Shown here: positions 16,701 through 31,700 of the stretch, one piece after another
How the letters are laid out: every line of letters starts with the position of its first letter
How positions within the stretch are numbered: position 1 is the stretch's first letter
From: Phallusia mammillata
Lineage: Eukaryota; Chordata; Ascidiacea; Phlebobranchia; Ascidiidae
Reading direction: 5' to 3'
Assembly (NCBI GenBank): GCA_003260075.1
Contig: QLIY01000289.1
Location: forward strand, 1-64,000
Length of the DNA: 64,000 nt
The notes under the pieces: generated by a model
Told to the model about the DNA's origin: nothing
Seen by the model: only the letters and a program-made list of their open reading frames with translations
Database searches by the model: none
Position numbers and translations under genes: made by a program

Positions 16701-19700
16701 CAAGCGAGTGTAGACCAGTTAAAATCTGAAAACTCAAATCTATCCTCTGAACTGAAAGAGGTTTCGTCCAAAATTATCTGCCTAGAAACAGAAAAATCAG
16801 CCTTGGAAAATATAATCAATGAACAAAAAGAGAAGGAGCAGAAATTGAAAGCTGAAATTTCTAATTTGGAAACTTCTCAATCTACCGACAAAGACTTGGC
16901 TGAAAAATACACAGCAATAACTGAGAAAAATGAAGAACAGATAAAGGTAATTGCTCAACTGCAGAACGACATTGATAAATCGAACCAGAAGTGCTTGGAC
17001 TTGGACAACTTAATACAACAGAAAGACAGTGAAAACAGGGTAAAATTGGAAGAACTATTAGCTCAAAAGGATGTATCATCTTTAATATCACAAAAACTGG
17101 AAGATGAAATTAGAAATCTTCAAAATACTTTAAGTTTTGTTGAAAAGTCAAATTCTGAGGAAATTACAAGCTTGAAAAATGAAGTGCAGGATTTAAATGA
17201 AAAAAATCTATGTCTGAAATCTCAACTTGATTCAATTGTTGAAGGGGGGGGGGTACCTTAAGTTCTGTTGAAAAGTCAAATTCGGAGGAAATTACAAGCT
17301 TAAAGAGTGAAGTGCAAGATTTGAATGAAAAAAATCTATGTCTGAAATCTCAACTTGATTCAATTGTTGAAAACCGAAGCCAGGCTAACGAGGAGAGTGA
17401 ATCAATGTTGATAACAATACAAGGGCAACTTACAGAATCACAACAAACAGTTAAACAACTGACACAAATTATTGAGGAACTTGAAAAGAACGCAGCGCAC
17501 CAAGCCACCATAATAGAGACCTGCAAATCTGATGAAGGCAAGCTTAATGCTAAAATACACTCAACTGAGCATGAGTTGGATAATGCTCGAGCCCAAGTTG
17601 AAAAGTCTGAATCTGTTATTGCTGGTCTAACTAAACAGGTTGACGAATTATCACAAAAAATAAATGAGCTTGAAAATGAGAACTTAAAGGTTGTTGGTGA
17701 CATGAAAATTATTGATAGTGAAAAGTGTGAACTGGCTAAGCAGCTTACACAAACCAAAACTGACTTAGAAGCTTTGCAGCTGCAACAATGCACTCTACAA
17801 AAGTCTGAAAGCCAGAGCACCGAGATCTTAGAAAACCTTCAATTGGAAATAACCAAATCAAAAGAAAATTTTCAACAGCTTGAAACTGAGTTCAATGAAA
17901 CAAAATCTGAACTGCAATCTGCGAACGAGGAGAAACAAGTTTTGGTTGATCAACTGGCACTGTCTGCAGATCAACACAGCAATGAGGAAAAAAGATTTAC
18001 TGCCGAGATGGACCAACTTAAATTTGAACACAATGATAAAGTTGGGCTTATGCAGGTACAGCTTGATGAACTAACAGAAAAGCTGGGTAAAGCTGAACAA
18101 GATCAAGCCAGATTAGTTGAAGAGCAACAAAATGCAACTGAACTGGAGAAAAAATGTGAGGAATTGGGTAAATGTGTTGAAACTTTGAAGAAGCAAAGTG
18201 AAAAATATGAAAGTGAATATGAAGCAGCACAGACTGAAATCAAGGATTTGATGTCAAAGAAAAGTGATGCTGATATGATGAGGTCTGAACTCGAAAATTC
18301 AGAACTGCAGATTGAACAACTGAAATTGAAGGTAAATTGCTTTAAAATATGTTTTTGTAAAATTTATGTGGTCAGTGGATTCATGATTTAAAATTTAAAA
18401 CTGAAACAGGATTTTTTTAGAATTTAAACTAGGTTTGAAAGAAACTAATTTGGCCCAAAGGTAAAAATTAAAGTTTGCATGCAACAAACTAATACACACA
18501 TTATCCACATGTACATGTGTGTTAAAAGATATAAATGTGCAGAGTTGGACTTCTAGCTCATGTTTCAAAAAATTAGGTTTACATCCAGTTAATAATTCCA
18601 TCTGAACTACGATTTTATATTCCCTGTATAAAAATATCGTCTGAATTACTACTTTACCCCCATATGCCATATGGTGGTGAATGCTTGGTGACCGGCTGAT
18701 TCGGTATAGCGCCTTCAATGGCCCTGGCGTACTGTGATTCATATATGAGTGTGCCATGATCGCTGGTCTGCATAGACGCTTCAGGGCTCCCAGTTATGAA
18801 TTTATGTTCATCTTAATTACTACTTTAAATTATAAGTTTTTTGTTGATTTGTTATTTGTGATTGTTTTACAAATGAGTACTATGGTGTATTTTTGAATTT
18901 ATTTTTGTTCATTTTGCTTTACAGCTTCAAGCCTTAGCAGATGAGTGTGATGCATTGAAAAACAAATTGATTAGTCGGGATAATGTGGAAAATGAGACAA
19001 TGGCAAAAAGCAGCAACAACCAAGAAGACAAAATTGGTCAGTGCAAATCAATACAACCAAAACTTAGTTATTTTGTGACCATAGAATTGCACTAAATTAC
19101 GATTAACATACAACTCTTTTTAACACGGATACTATTGCTGCAAGTTTTACAATTTGTTTCATTTTTATAGAATCTTTGGAGAAATCAGTGAAAGAAAAAG
19201 ACATTTACAATGCCAAGCTGAAAGCGTTGACAGTGAAAGCGAGAAAGGAACTTGAATTAACAAAACAACAACTACAGAAAGCCCAAGAAGATAAAACCAA
19301 ATTACAAACACAACTGACATCTATGGATTCAAAACTTCAGGTTCTTAAAAAATATATTTGAACTAACATTGTATTCAATTTTTTTTTTAATAGATCCTAC
19401 TAATGACTGTATTGTATTGTGTTTACAGCCAGGTTTTTTTTTAAGGTTTGGTTTGGGTGACCGCTAAGTAGTTGGGGGGGGGGTTGTATTCAAATTTTGT
19501 TAATAGGTCCTACTGTATTGTGTATTGTGTTTACAGCCATATAACAGTATATATAAGTATATTAGCGTATTGTGATAATGTGGCATAAAAAAACACGGAA
19601 CACCGTTGCCAAAACCTTACAGTTTTCAAAATCCTAATACAGCAGTTAAAGTTTTTTACATTTTTTGTGTGTGCCAGTAATATTGATGTACATGACAAGG

Positions 19701-22700
19701 ACTGGCATTTGTCATGTTTTATGTAACTAACATATTTCACACTTCAATATCTAACTTAGATACATTATGAGGACTTTCTATTTCTATTTGCTTGACAGGG
19801 CACACAAGCTCATGCAAGCAATGTACAGGGGGGGGGGGTACAGCCATATAACGGTATATATATTAGCGTATTGTAATAATGTGGCATAAATAAACACAGG
19901 CACCCCTGTTTAAATCTAGTTGTTTTCAAAACACTAATACAATAGTTACATAATGTTTGTTAAATTTTCTGCAAACAAATATCAGTGGTGTGTTAGTACT
20001 ATTGACTTGCATGAAAAGGACTGCCATTTTTATGTTCTATTTCACTAAATATTTCACACTCCAACATCTAACTTGGATACATTTTTACGATTTTCTATTT
20101 GCTTGACAGGGCACACAAGCTCATGCAAGCAATGTACAGATGATGCAGATCGAATGCGATAAGCTACAAGATCAAGTTGATCTTATCAACGCTGAGAAAC
20201 AAGCCATGCAAAAGAACATTGATGGCTTGTTTAGTCAGCTTGCTACTCAAAAAGATGAGGTAACTTTACATATAATTATCAGTAGCAATGCAAATAATAA
20301 ATTAATTAGTTGTATCACATCAAATTCATTTTGTAGTTTAATATTCGCTGGGCTACGGTGACATTTAGGATTTAAATACAACATTAGGTATACAATGTCA
20401 TTGAATGCTTTTACCCCTACATGAATACAACTTATTGTAAAATAAAAGAGCCCTATGCTCATTCCTAAGTTCTTGTTACGATGACTGATCAGTTGTAATG
20501 AACTGATATGAAACAAGCATTCATTAGATTAGTATAGGTAGGGCGGTCTGCAACAAACTGTTTGACTGTAATTAGCAGCAACCTTCCGTATCACCCTGCA
20601 ACTATTGATCAGCAATTGTAACTGTTAAATGACTCTAAATCATGGCATGCCAACCAATTTGCATGTTTATATGGAAGTAACATTTTAACCTGTTATACTG
20701 CTTGTTTATAGTTTTATCATGCTGTTGTTATAAAATTCAGCCTTACATGCACAAAACACTCTGTCTTCTCTTTATTATTGATATCTGCTGACACAAACCA
20801 CTATCACTTAGAAAAACGTTGGCATGAGGTCATTAACACATGGAAATAACAAGTAAATTGGAATGCACCGCCTAAAAGGTTACCAATCCCTGGTCTAAAT
20901 CAATAGTTCAAGTTTTTTTATGTTTTGTGGTGTAACAGAAACAAGGCTTACAAGCAAAACTGGAAACAGCAAAATCAGGGGGGGGGGGTGCTGAGAAACA
21001 AGCCATGCAGAAGTACATTGAGGGCTTGTTTAGTCAGCTTGCTACTGAAAAAGAAGAGGTAACATTATGTATGATTTTTCTGTAACAATGCAAATAATAA
21101 ATTAATTAATTGTATCACATCAAAGTCATTTTGTAGTTTAATATTCGCTGGGCTGCGGCGACATTTAGAATTTTCATGTGACATTAGGTACACAGTGTCA
21201 TTGAATGCTTTTACCCCTACATGAATACAACTTATTGTAAAACAAAATAGCCCTATGCTCATTCCTAAGTTCTTGTTACGATGACTGATCAGTTGTAATG
21301 AACTGATATGAAACAAGCATTCATTAGATTAGTATAGGTAGGGCAATCTGCCTCACTGAAATCCAAAACACCTTGAAACTATTGACCAGCAAAAGTAACC
21401 GTTACATGAATCTTAGATCAATTGTTTAAGTTTTTATGTTTTGTGATGTAACAGAAACAAGGCTTACAAGCAAAACTGGAAACAGCAAAATCAGATTTTG
21501 AGAAGTTAAAAAAAGAAAAATCTGACGTGGAAGTTCTTCTCACAAGTTCCAAGGCTGCTGTTAGCTCAACTGAGAGAGAAAAAGATGCTCTAGTTAAAGA
21601 AAAGAACTCAGTCAAGCAGGTTTGCATCTGTTTATCATTTTCAGACCTAAAAGTCCTGACCAATATATACTTCTGTCCTGTCATAGAATTACTTATATGG
21701 TAAACCAAAAAACAACATTTTAATTGTTTTTTATGGGTCCCCTTCCCTGAAGGGGACACATATTGATTTTACGGGGGGGGGGACAACATTTTAATTGTTT
21801 TTTTATGACCTCTTTTTTCTTTTCTTAAAAACGTGTGGAAATCAAAAATGGGGGGGGGGACCACCCTTCTAGTTTATGACCTCTTTTTTCTTTTCTTAAA
21901 AACGTGTGGAAATCAAAAATATTACAAAATATAACAGAAAAAAATACTTTTGTGATGTCCACAGGAATTGGATGCCGTTCGAATTCAATTGACTTCATTA
22001 ACTAAAGCAATGGATGACAAGGAAAAGAAACTTTTGGAAAGTGAAGAATCATTAAAGAATGCCAAAAAGGTTATTTTGACTTTGATTTATATGTGTAAAA
22101 TTGAAAAAAAGGTTTACATTGCAATTTTCAAGCGAAATATTTTTTTCGTTGGCATGATCATTTGCAGATCCAAATGTGTAAAAGACATTTGTGATTCATA
22201 TGTACAACTCAATGTGCTCTTTATTTCACATTTTGTTAGGCCTGCAATTGATTATGCTAGGGAAGAAATAGTTAAAATCTTAAAAATGTTTCTTCTGCAT
22301 TTAGGTAACATGACAATATCTTCAGTTTCTTAAGACAGCATTGGCCCGTTTTGGTAACAAGTGCCCTTTGTAATTCTGCATATTTGGTTGTTCAGAACAT
22401 GAAGCAGCATGATCTTATGTCACTTGAGATGGCAGAATATGACAAAACAATAAATGACCTTCAAAGTCAAATTGACGACCTTGAGTCAACCATGGAAGAA
22501 AAATGTGAAGAAATCGAAACCTTGGAGCAAAGAATTGCAACTTTACAGGAAGAAAACAGGACTATTGAAAATGTAAGATAGTTGTGTCATTTTTGCAAAA
22601 GGTTATAGGTTGATACAAAGGCTGGATAAAGTTGTCCGGGGGGGGGGGTATGACAAAACAATAAACGACCTTCAAAGTCAAATTGACGACCTTGAGTCAA

Positions 22701-25700
22701 CCATGGAAGAAAAGTGTGAAGAAATTGAAACCTTGGAGCAAAGGATTGCAACTTTGCAGGAAGAAAACAGGACTATTGAAAATGTAAGATAGTTGTGTCG
22801 TTTTTGCAAAAGGTTATAGGTTGATACAAAGGCTGGATAAAGTTGTCCAACACATTGTTACAAAATAGTTGATGTCATTTTTACAATTTTAAACTCAGTT
22901 TTTTTTATCCAATTTATACCTTGGGATAAGGTTTCTAGTATGTAGAAGGTGTTTGGTTAGTATAGTGCAGTATTTTGGACTAAATGTAATGAAAGTAATG
23001 AAGTTTAGCAAACTGGCTCTACCATAAAAAAGCCTGAAATCACCTACACTTTCAAATTGAATCAAAATTTTACGTTGAATATTTGAACAACCAGGTATGA
23101 AATATTGTTTTTGATCTTTATTGTGACAAACGTTGTATTTCCGCAGCTTCGCATAGATGCTGAAGACCGAGTTACAAAGAATAAGGAGAGTTTAGATGAA
23201 TGTAGAGAAGAGATTTCTCATCTATCCTTACTTGAGACTGATCTTAAAGGTCAACTGGAGGTCATCACCACACAACTTGAACAACAGCAGCAAGAAAATG
23301 AACAATATAAGGTTGGCATGAGCTATTAGTCTATCTCCAACAGTATGTCTCACTGCCATCTAATTTTAAAGGTTTGTTTTTACACAACACTAGATGGTAT
23401 AAAAACACACACCAACGAAATGGAACTTTATGTAATCAAGAGAACAAATCATGTATACTTTGATTTTGGTCATGTAGCATCAATTAGGAACTACACATGT
23501 ATTTTACTAGGGCTTCTTTAAAATGTGCAATCAACTTACAAAACGTATGAAACTTTTAAAAATATTTACGGTTAGGGCTGTTAGTGTTGTGATGAAGGTG
23601 TGTTGTTGCAATAACATTATTATCTTAACTCAGATAGCACTTTTGGGCCTATATTCTATCATGTGTTTGGGGTGATACTAAATACTATATGGTACATGCA
23701 TGCTGAGGCTTGTGAGAATATTAGCCCAAAAAGGGTTTCAAAAATTGAAATATAATGTCATTGTTACCACAAACCCACATTTTGACCCTAATAGCCCGAA
23801 ACCATAAGCATTTTTGTGTGTTTGAAAGATAGATTGTGCATTTTAGAGTAGCCTATAAGCAATACCGATAAAACTACTTTGAGATCGAGTGTTTTAGTCT
23901 GTACTGGGCTTCAAAATAAAACCTACTGCGGCACTTAATTGTAATGAAATATAATGTATTGTGTTAATGATATTCTTGCATTGAATTGTTGTTTTGAAAT
24001 TGGATTCACTTTTTGTGCAGTTGGAGTTAGCAGGAAAAAGTGCAGAGCAGCGTGAACTGCAGGAGAAAAACGACATGCTTAGATCTTCATCTGCTAGGAC
24101 AATCGATGTACTTGAGCGGAAAGCAAATGGCTTGCAGGTATACATACCTGTGGTGAAACCAACCCAACAGGTTTCCTGGCAATAAATGTCCTTTTCATGA
24201 GGAAAATATGTAAAGTGTACAAACTTGATTTTAAACGTACATAGGGAACTGACAATGACCAAAATTTTGGGGTTAAATACACAGTACTTTTAACAGCACA
24301 GGACCCAGCCTTAAAGAATACTTTCACTAAGAAAAAAGTGTAATTTTAACATAGTCTGTATAACATACAAAAAAATACATTTCTGTTCGGCTGTCAGATT
24401 TGTATGCCCGGTTTTTTATTCTGTGCTGTAAAAAATAGTTATATCCTTTTCAGCCATTGTACAATCCCACTACTTTAAATTATTATTTTTTTTTTTTAAA
24501 TCTCCTTGTGTTCGTTCAGATGGAGTTAAACTCTCAAAAACTCGAATTTCAAACTCTGTCATCTGATTATGAGGGTTACAAAGTCCGAGTTCATTCCGTT
24601 CTCAAGCAACAGAAATCAAAAGATTCTCAACCAACTGTTCAACCAGACAAGACTGAACTGTAAGTTTTAAAAATCGAATCCACTTATGTTACAGATTATA
24701 GAACCACATTTCCTAGTATCAGTATAGCTGATAACTTGGGCATATTTATTTCACCTAAATGGCATTGTCGTTTTGATTTAAATGTATTTTTGAGTAGTGT
24801 AGATGACTAAAATATACTACTAATGACCTAAAATGCTTTTTGACACTTGGAAAATTTTGAACCATGGGTCCTAATAAATTGTAGTACGCCATATGGTAAT
24901 GCTTAGTGACCTACTTGATGCGGTATAATGCCTTTAATAAGCTTGGCGTACCATGATTTATACATGAGTGTGCCGTGTTCGCTGGTCTGCTTGAACGCTT
25001 AAGGGCGGATCCCAGTACGTGTGAAAAATTTTCCATGTGACTGTATACACACAAGATCCCACAGTACACTATGAGCAATGTGAATCTGAATAGCATTTCC
25101 CGTTTTTGTTGGATTTCATGCACCGATTAGATTTTCTTTAGAAGCAATGTGCAATTTCCCAGCTTGTAGGGAACATACCAGTAGGTTTTGAATATAACGT
25201 GTTATGCCATTTGCTTAAAACACCGCAGAAAAGCCAATATCGGCCACTTTAAGAAAATGTAATCCAACGGATGTTAAAATTCCGGACATTAGATGTATAT
25301 TTGAAATTTATTCCTGGACATAGATATAAAAGCCCACATACTTTTCCGGGAAGTTGCGGACGTATGGTAACCCTTAGGGATGCGCTGAGCCGAGCCAGAA
25401 CCCGAGTACTCGGTACCGAGCATCGCTATTTTTGATGCTCGGTGCTCGGCCGAGCAGTTGCACAAACTGACCCGAGCATTAAATTTGCATATTCATGCCC
25501 TGCTAACATAGGTAACTAGTGTTCGAAAGGGTGTCTATGAACAAAAACAAATGATTTTCCAAATGTATTAGATTGTGGAAAAACGTGTACTTCTGAGGCC
25601 TGTAACAGCTTAATACACCGCTGGTGACGTAAGAGGCCTTGTAGAGCTAAAAGGTAGAAAGGGGATTTTTTTGTGACGTCATAATGCACCGAGCGTGCTC

Positions 25701-28700
25701 GACCGAGCACCGAGCATTAACGTGAGATGCTCGGTGCTCGACCAAACAGAACATTTGCAATTTTGGCACATCCCTAGTAACCCTAGTGTAGCTTAACTTG
25801 TAAACACAAAAGTATCTGTTTTATGGTGGAAATTACGGCCCAAATAGACAGAAAAAAGCGACATGCTCTATATTGTGATGTCTGCCACTGATGATGGCAT
25901 GAGCATTTGCCTAAACGTTTAAAAAATAAAGCATGTCGCTTTTTACGTCTATCAGGGCCGTTATTTTCACCATCAAACTTATGAACAGATCCGTATATAG
26001 TGTTACAAAAGTATAAATACATTAGAATTTATTTTCATTACCCAATGTTACAAACTGATTATTATCCTCACACTGGTTGATGTTTTTACAGAAACCAGCA
26101 ACGTCAGAAATCCGCTCAACTTCAAACGAAGTTGATTGAAACCCAGAACATCCTGACATCACGTGATGGGGAGCTCGATCTGCTGCAGGGAGACTATGAT
26201 CGATTGTTACGTCAGCAGCAACAGTCGTCCGAGAGTGCAGTGGAGCGTGAAGGCCGTTGGAAGACAAGGTGCGTTGAAGGCTTTTCACTTTGTAAAAACA
26301 CAGATGTTCAATTTTAGTAATACCTAAAAAGTTTGCAATGAAACATCTACCGCTGGTTTAAAAATCGTGATCTTGTTTGTCCGTACTGCTCAAAATAAAA
26401 TAAAAAAACCCAACTAAATAAACCAAAGTTTTTATAATTGCTAAAATGAACACACATTTCCTACTGGGATCAGCACTGAAGCGTTCATGCAGACCAGCAA
26501 TCACGGTATATACTCATCTAAAAATAGTACGCCAAGCCCATTGAAGGCGTCATACCGAATCACGCCGGTCTTCCAAGCATTCTTATGTGGCAGAGAAAAT
26601 CTAGCCTGCGGTGGGATTCGAACCCACGACTGGAGTCTTTCCGGAACTCGCGCTATAAGTGTAACAGTTTAATATCAGTCCATTCAGGACCAATAGAAAT
26701 ATTCAAAACCATTTCGCCGTAAATTTGGCTGATTTTTACGATTGTGCTAATTTCAAAAATGGTTTTAATGATTACGAGGGGGGGGGGATAAGTGTAACAG
26801 TTTAATATCAGTCCATTCAGGACCACTAGAAATATTCAAAACCATTTCGCCGTAAATTTGGTTGATTTTTACGATTGTGCTAATTTCAAAAATGGTTTTA
26901 ATGATTACGATGGTAGAGCTACTAACACCATACGTTATTCCTGATCCAAAAGTGCTTAATTTTCAAAACGGTATATCTCAAAAAATGCTAACGGTTAGGG
27001 CTTTTAGGGTTGGGGTAAGATATTAGCACTTAAAATTCAATAAAACTAACCCAAAAAATTAGTTACTAATGCAAAAGTTTTATGTAAATATTTCCCAACC
27101 CAACCCATTTATAGCCGCTAAATAAATAATTCAGCTCTTTACTCCACCTATCGAAAATTGAGCACTTTTGGATCAGGAATAACGTATGGTGTAAGTAGCT
27201 CTACCGATTACGATTAAATAATTTGACTACTTACAGGGTGAAGTCCCTTCAGCAAGAATTGGTGACTCTGCGCAAACAGCACACCGATCTGACACAAAAG
27301 ATGACTCAGCAAGACGAGATTGCCAATGAGTCGATCGCGAAAGAGATGAAGACAATGAGGGAGGAACACTGCAAAGACACGGATATATTGCGACGAGAGA
27401 TTGAGGCCAAAGATAACGAGCTCTGTGCTCTGAGAAACGAAATACGCAGTTTGCAAGAGGATAAACATGGTGGGTTAATGCGTTTGCTGCAAATATTTGT
27501 GTAAACATATCACTTATATTTTGCCACCGATTAATCACCTTTAAGTTGAACATAAGTATTACAAAATACAGTAAACCTCGTTAATCCGGACCCGTTTGGA
27601 CAAAAAAAATGTCCGGATTAGGTGAAGATCCGGATTAACCGATGCCGAATAGATAAAGTCTTGCCACATTATTAATCATTATGGGTCCCCTTCCCTGAAG
27701 GGGACACATATTGATTTTACGGGGGGGGGGATATTTGCTGCAGATATTTGTTAAAACTATCACTTTTATTATGGGTCCCCTTCCCTGAAGGGGACACATC
27801 TTGATTTCAGGGGGGGGGGTNNNNNNNNNNNNNNNNNNNNNNNNNNNNNNNNNNNNNNNNNNNNNNNNNNNNNNNNNNNNNNNNNNNNNNNNNNNNNNNN
27901 NNNNNNNNNNNNNNNNNNNNNNNNNNNNNNNNNNNNNNNNNNNNNNNNNNNNNNNNNNNNNNNNNNNNNNNNNNNNNNNNNNNNNATTATTGTGGTTTCA
28001 TAGTATTATTATTTAAGCCCAGTGCTGATCACTGTGTTTTACCTTACAACACCTGACTTTCTCATGGTTATCTCTTGAAATGCATTATTTTTAACTTTGC
28101 ATGTGTGGGGACCCATGAGTTTCTGCCTGCAGAAACAACTAAGGTTATAAAAGACGCTGGATAATGTGGGACCCAATATAAAATAAGCAGAGGAAATATA
28201 TGAATGTTTTAAAATAGGTTATAGTGTATAGGCAATGACAAAATGTGCTAAGCCACCCTTCTAGTTTGTACCTCAAGTTTCGTTTGAATTAGGCGAAGAT
28301 CCGGATTAACCGAATCCGGTTCAACCGAGGTTTACTGCACTTTTTTCAAACCCCCCCCCCGTTTAGGCGTCATGCCGAATCAGCCGGTCACCAAGCATTA
28401 ACCAATACGTTCCCAGATCTAATACAATGTTCAATTTTTGCAGTTTCTTCTACCCCACGTAAATCTCCCCCCCCCCCTGTATATGCAATGGCAATATGTG
28501 CTAAGCCACCCTTCTAGTTTATTTTGCCACCGATTAATCACCTTTTAGTTTAACATAAGTATTACAAAATACTGTTAATACCGTTTGGACAAAAAACAAT
28601 TGTCCGGATTAGGTGAAGATCCGGATTAACCGATCCCGAATAGTTAAAGTCTTGCCACATTATTAATCATTTGTACCTCAAGTTTTGTTTGAATTAGGCG

Positions 28701-31700
28701 AAGATCCGGATTAACCGAATCCGGATTAACCTAGGTTTACTGCACTTTTTTCAAGTATCAGGGAAATATAAAAAAGTGCAATCACATACTTTCGTGAAGG
28801 ATTTAAGATCCATTCGCATTTAAGATCCATTTTTAAACACTAAACCGAATTTGTTGGCAATTAAGCGCACAATACAGGGGCAAAGAGCATACAGACACCT
28901 TGTCATTAGTGAGTACATTGTAGCTTGTAACGTATGTAATACAATGTTTAGGCGTCATGCCGAATCAGCCGGTCACCAAGCATTAACCAATACATTCCCA
29001 GAACTAATACAATGTTCAATGTGTATGGACCCGGTCTTAAGCCTTGCTGGCGTTTACATTCGTAACTACAAACAAAATCTTTTTATCGACTTTTTGCAGT
29101 ATCTTCTACTCCACGCAAATCTCAGCACGCCCCTACTCACTACCGCCCCCCCCCCCCCCCATCGGTCGACCAATCTCACCACTTGATGGCAGCAGCCTTG
29201 GATTACCGCTCGGTGGCGCGAGAGGACGGCGAAGGAGAGGAGAACCCAGACACAACTTCGATTGTTTCATTTGAACAAGTTTTGAAATCACCTACCATCA
29301 AATCAGGTTGGTTGCCCATTACAATGGGTTGAATGTTAGAATACACGTAATGGAACACTATAGTATAGACCAGTAGTTCTTAGAACTGTGCGTCGCGACG
29401 CCCTGGTGCGTCGTTTCAATTTTCCAAGGGCGTCGCAGAATAGTTCCGTTTCGTGGTCTTTTGTTGTTGTATCAATAAACACAACTTTAATAATAAGTTT
29501 CCTCATTAACTTTGTTTTGCTGGTGCGTCGCAAGTCCACAAAACTTTTCCAGAGGCGTCGCAACAAAAAAAAGTTTGAGAACCACTGGTATAGACAGATC
29601 TGTTCATAAGTTTAATCGTGAAAATATAAACATACATGTAATGGATTCTAAAACTGGACGCAGAGAAAAGAAGCTTAATCAAACATCGTGAGAATAGACA
29701 ACACTTTCAATTGTAGGCGTTTTAGCGATCGCTTTGTTAATGTTGCAACGGTGATGGCCCTGGGCCTGGCAGTTCGGTTTTGTTGTGCTGCTTTATCTGA
29801 GTTGTTTTGTAACAAGTACCTTTGGGGCTGTGTCTTTACATAATGATGGTACATAATACACCAGTCTAGTAGTTTCCTCCTCTAAAAAGAAAATTTTCAC
29901 ATAACGTTGAATTAATACACTTACTGGATTATTGTGAAAGGGAGTGTTAATATGCACAAGTTCAAACAGTTTTTCGACTTCTCTTAACTGCTGGTATCGG
30001 TGTAAAATCTTGCAACGTTTTTTTAGTTGCACATTTTTTAAAACTTTTATGCTTATGTTCACCTCAAAATTAAAAAAAAACACAACTATTATGACGTCAC
30101 CGTGTGTAATAGTGACGGAGGTGTCGGAGATTGCAAGTATGACGTCAGAGATGCAGGTGAAGCAGCTTGAGACGAGGTTGGAAGCGCAAAGTCGTCAGCT
30201 GGAACATCTGTCAGAGGTCGCTAGAGAGAACGAAGCAATGTCTGCGAGACTCACTGACCAAAATAAAGTCCTTAAAGACGAAATTCGACGCCTGGAAAAG
30301 AACCAGGTATTAGGTTCTGTAGTTTTTTAAAAGGTTTCACTAATACTTAAGTTTACTATACATATTGTTTTGGTTACGATTAAATACAGTAAACTTTGGT
30401 TGAACTGGATTCGGTTAATCCGGATATCTGCCTATTTTGGACAAAACTTGAGGTACAAAACATTTGTAATGTGGTAAGGCTTTAACTAATCGACATCGGT
30501 TAATCGGGATCTTCGCCTAATAATGACATTTTTTTTGGTCCAAATCCAAATATCCATTTAAACAGGCCAAGATACTATGACCTTTTTTGATTACTCTTTT
30601 CCATTTTCGACTGACCTAACCTTACTGCAGTAAATTCTTGCTATACCTAGAGCTTAACAGTTTAGCGCAAATCAGGTTGTATTATATTATCCAAGGTTGC
30701 GGTTTTGCAATGTATTCAATTACTCTATATATTTCAGTTCGTTATTACTGTATTGACAAAATGGTTTCTCAGAGCGCGGTATTGTACTGATTTTTAGTAC
30801 AAATGGGTTGGACTAAATTCAAGCCTTCTTCACCAATTTGAAAAATGGGCTTACAATATGGCATGCAGCAGGACGGCGGACTTATTGCGAACATAACACA
30901 TTCAGTCGTTGTCTGGCCAATGAGGATCAAAATAGTTCAAAACAAACCCCAAAGCAAGGAATAGATTGAATTTTATCACATTATTTGGAATTTGAAGAGT
31001 AATAACACAAACTTTTCTTGTAATTTGCTTGTCTTTTTAGGAACGTGAGCAGTCGGTTGCCAACTTGGAATATCTAAAAAATGTGGTTTATAAATTCGTC
31101 ACACTGCCACCTTCAGACGAGAGACGCCATCTTCTGCCAGTGATTGACACAATGCTTAAACTCAGTCCAGAAGAACGTAGCACACTGCAAGCTATTGCTG
31201 CCGGCAAGTTTAAATAGACTCCTATCAAAATTTGCACCTCTATATTCTTTGCAAAGTCATAACTATGGTTCCTAATTTTCTATGACGAATTCCATTCATA
31301 ACAACTAAAACATTTTCAACCCTCTCTGATAGACTACTACATAGTAGATGCTAAACCATTCAAAGATTTTTTGACAAGTATGTTTTGAGCAATAAGTATG
31401 TTTTTGAGCAATAATTATCTCCCTTGAAAATGTCAACCAAACTATTCTCTCTATCCTATATTAAATTCTATACCATCCTGAGATACTAGCTACTGAAGTC
31501 TTAACTTAACCCCCCCCCCCAATAAGTATGTTTTTGAGCAATAATTATCTCCCTTGAAAATGTCAACTAAACTATTCTCTCTATCCTATATTAAATTCTT
31601 TACCATCCTGAGATACTAGCTACTGAAGTCTTAACTTACACTTTCCGCTCATCCACAGACGATGACGCACCCCTCGAAGGTCAAGGGTCAAGTGGTTGGG

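Noticed and set aside
14957..17371. Tandem internal repeats in the coiled-coil gene
   Set aside because: Each repeat is split by G10 and shifts the frame. Removing one copy restores a single open frame, so these are contig overlaps.
17350..17820. 156-codon minus-strand open frame
   Set aside because: Antisense shadow of the GCC2 coiled-coil exon.
23894..24262. 122-codon minus-strand open frame
   Set aside because: Overlaps GCC2 exon 11 antisense plus intron. No family features.
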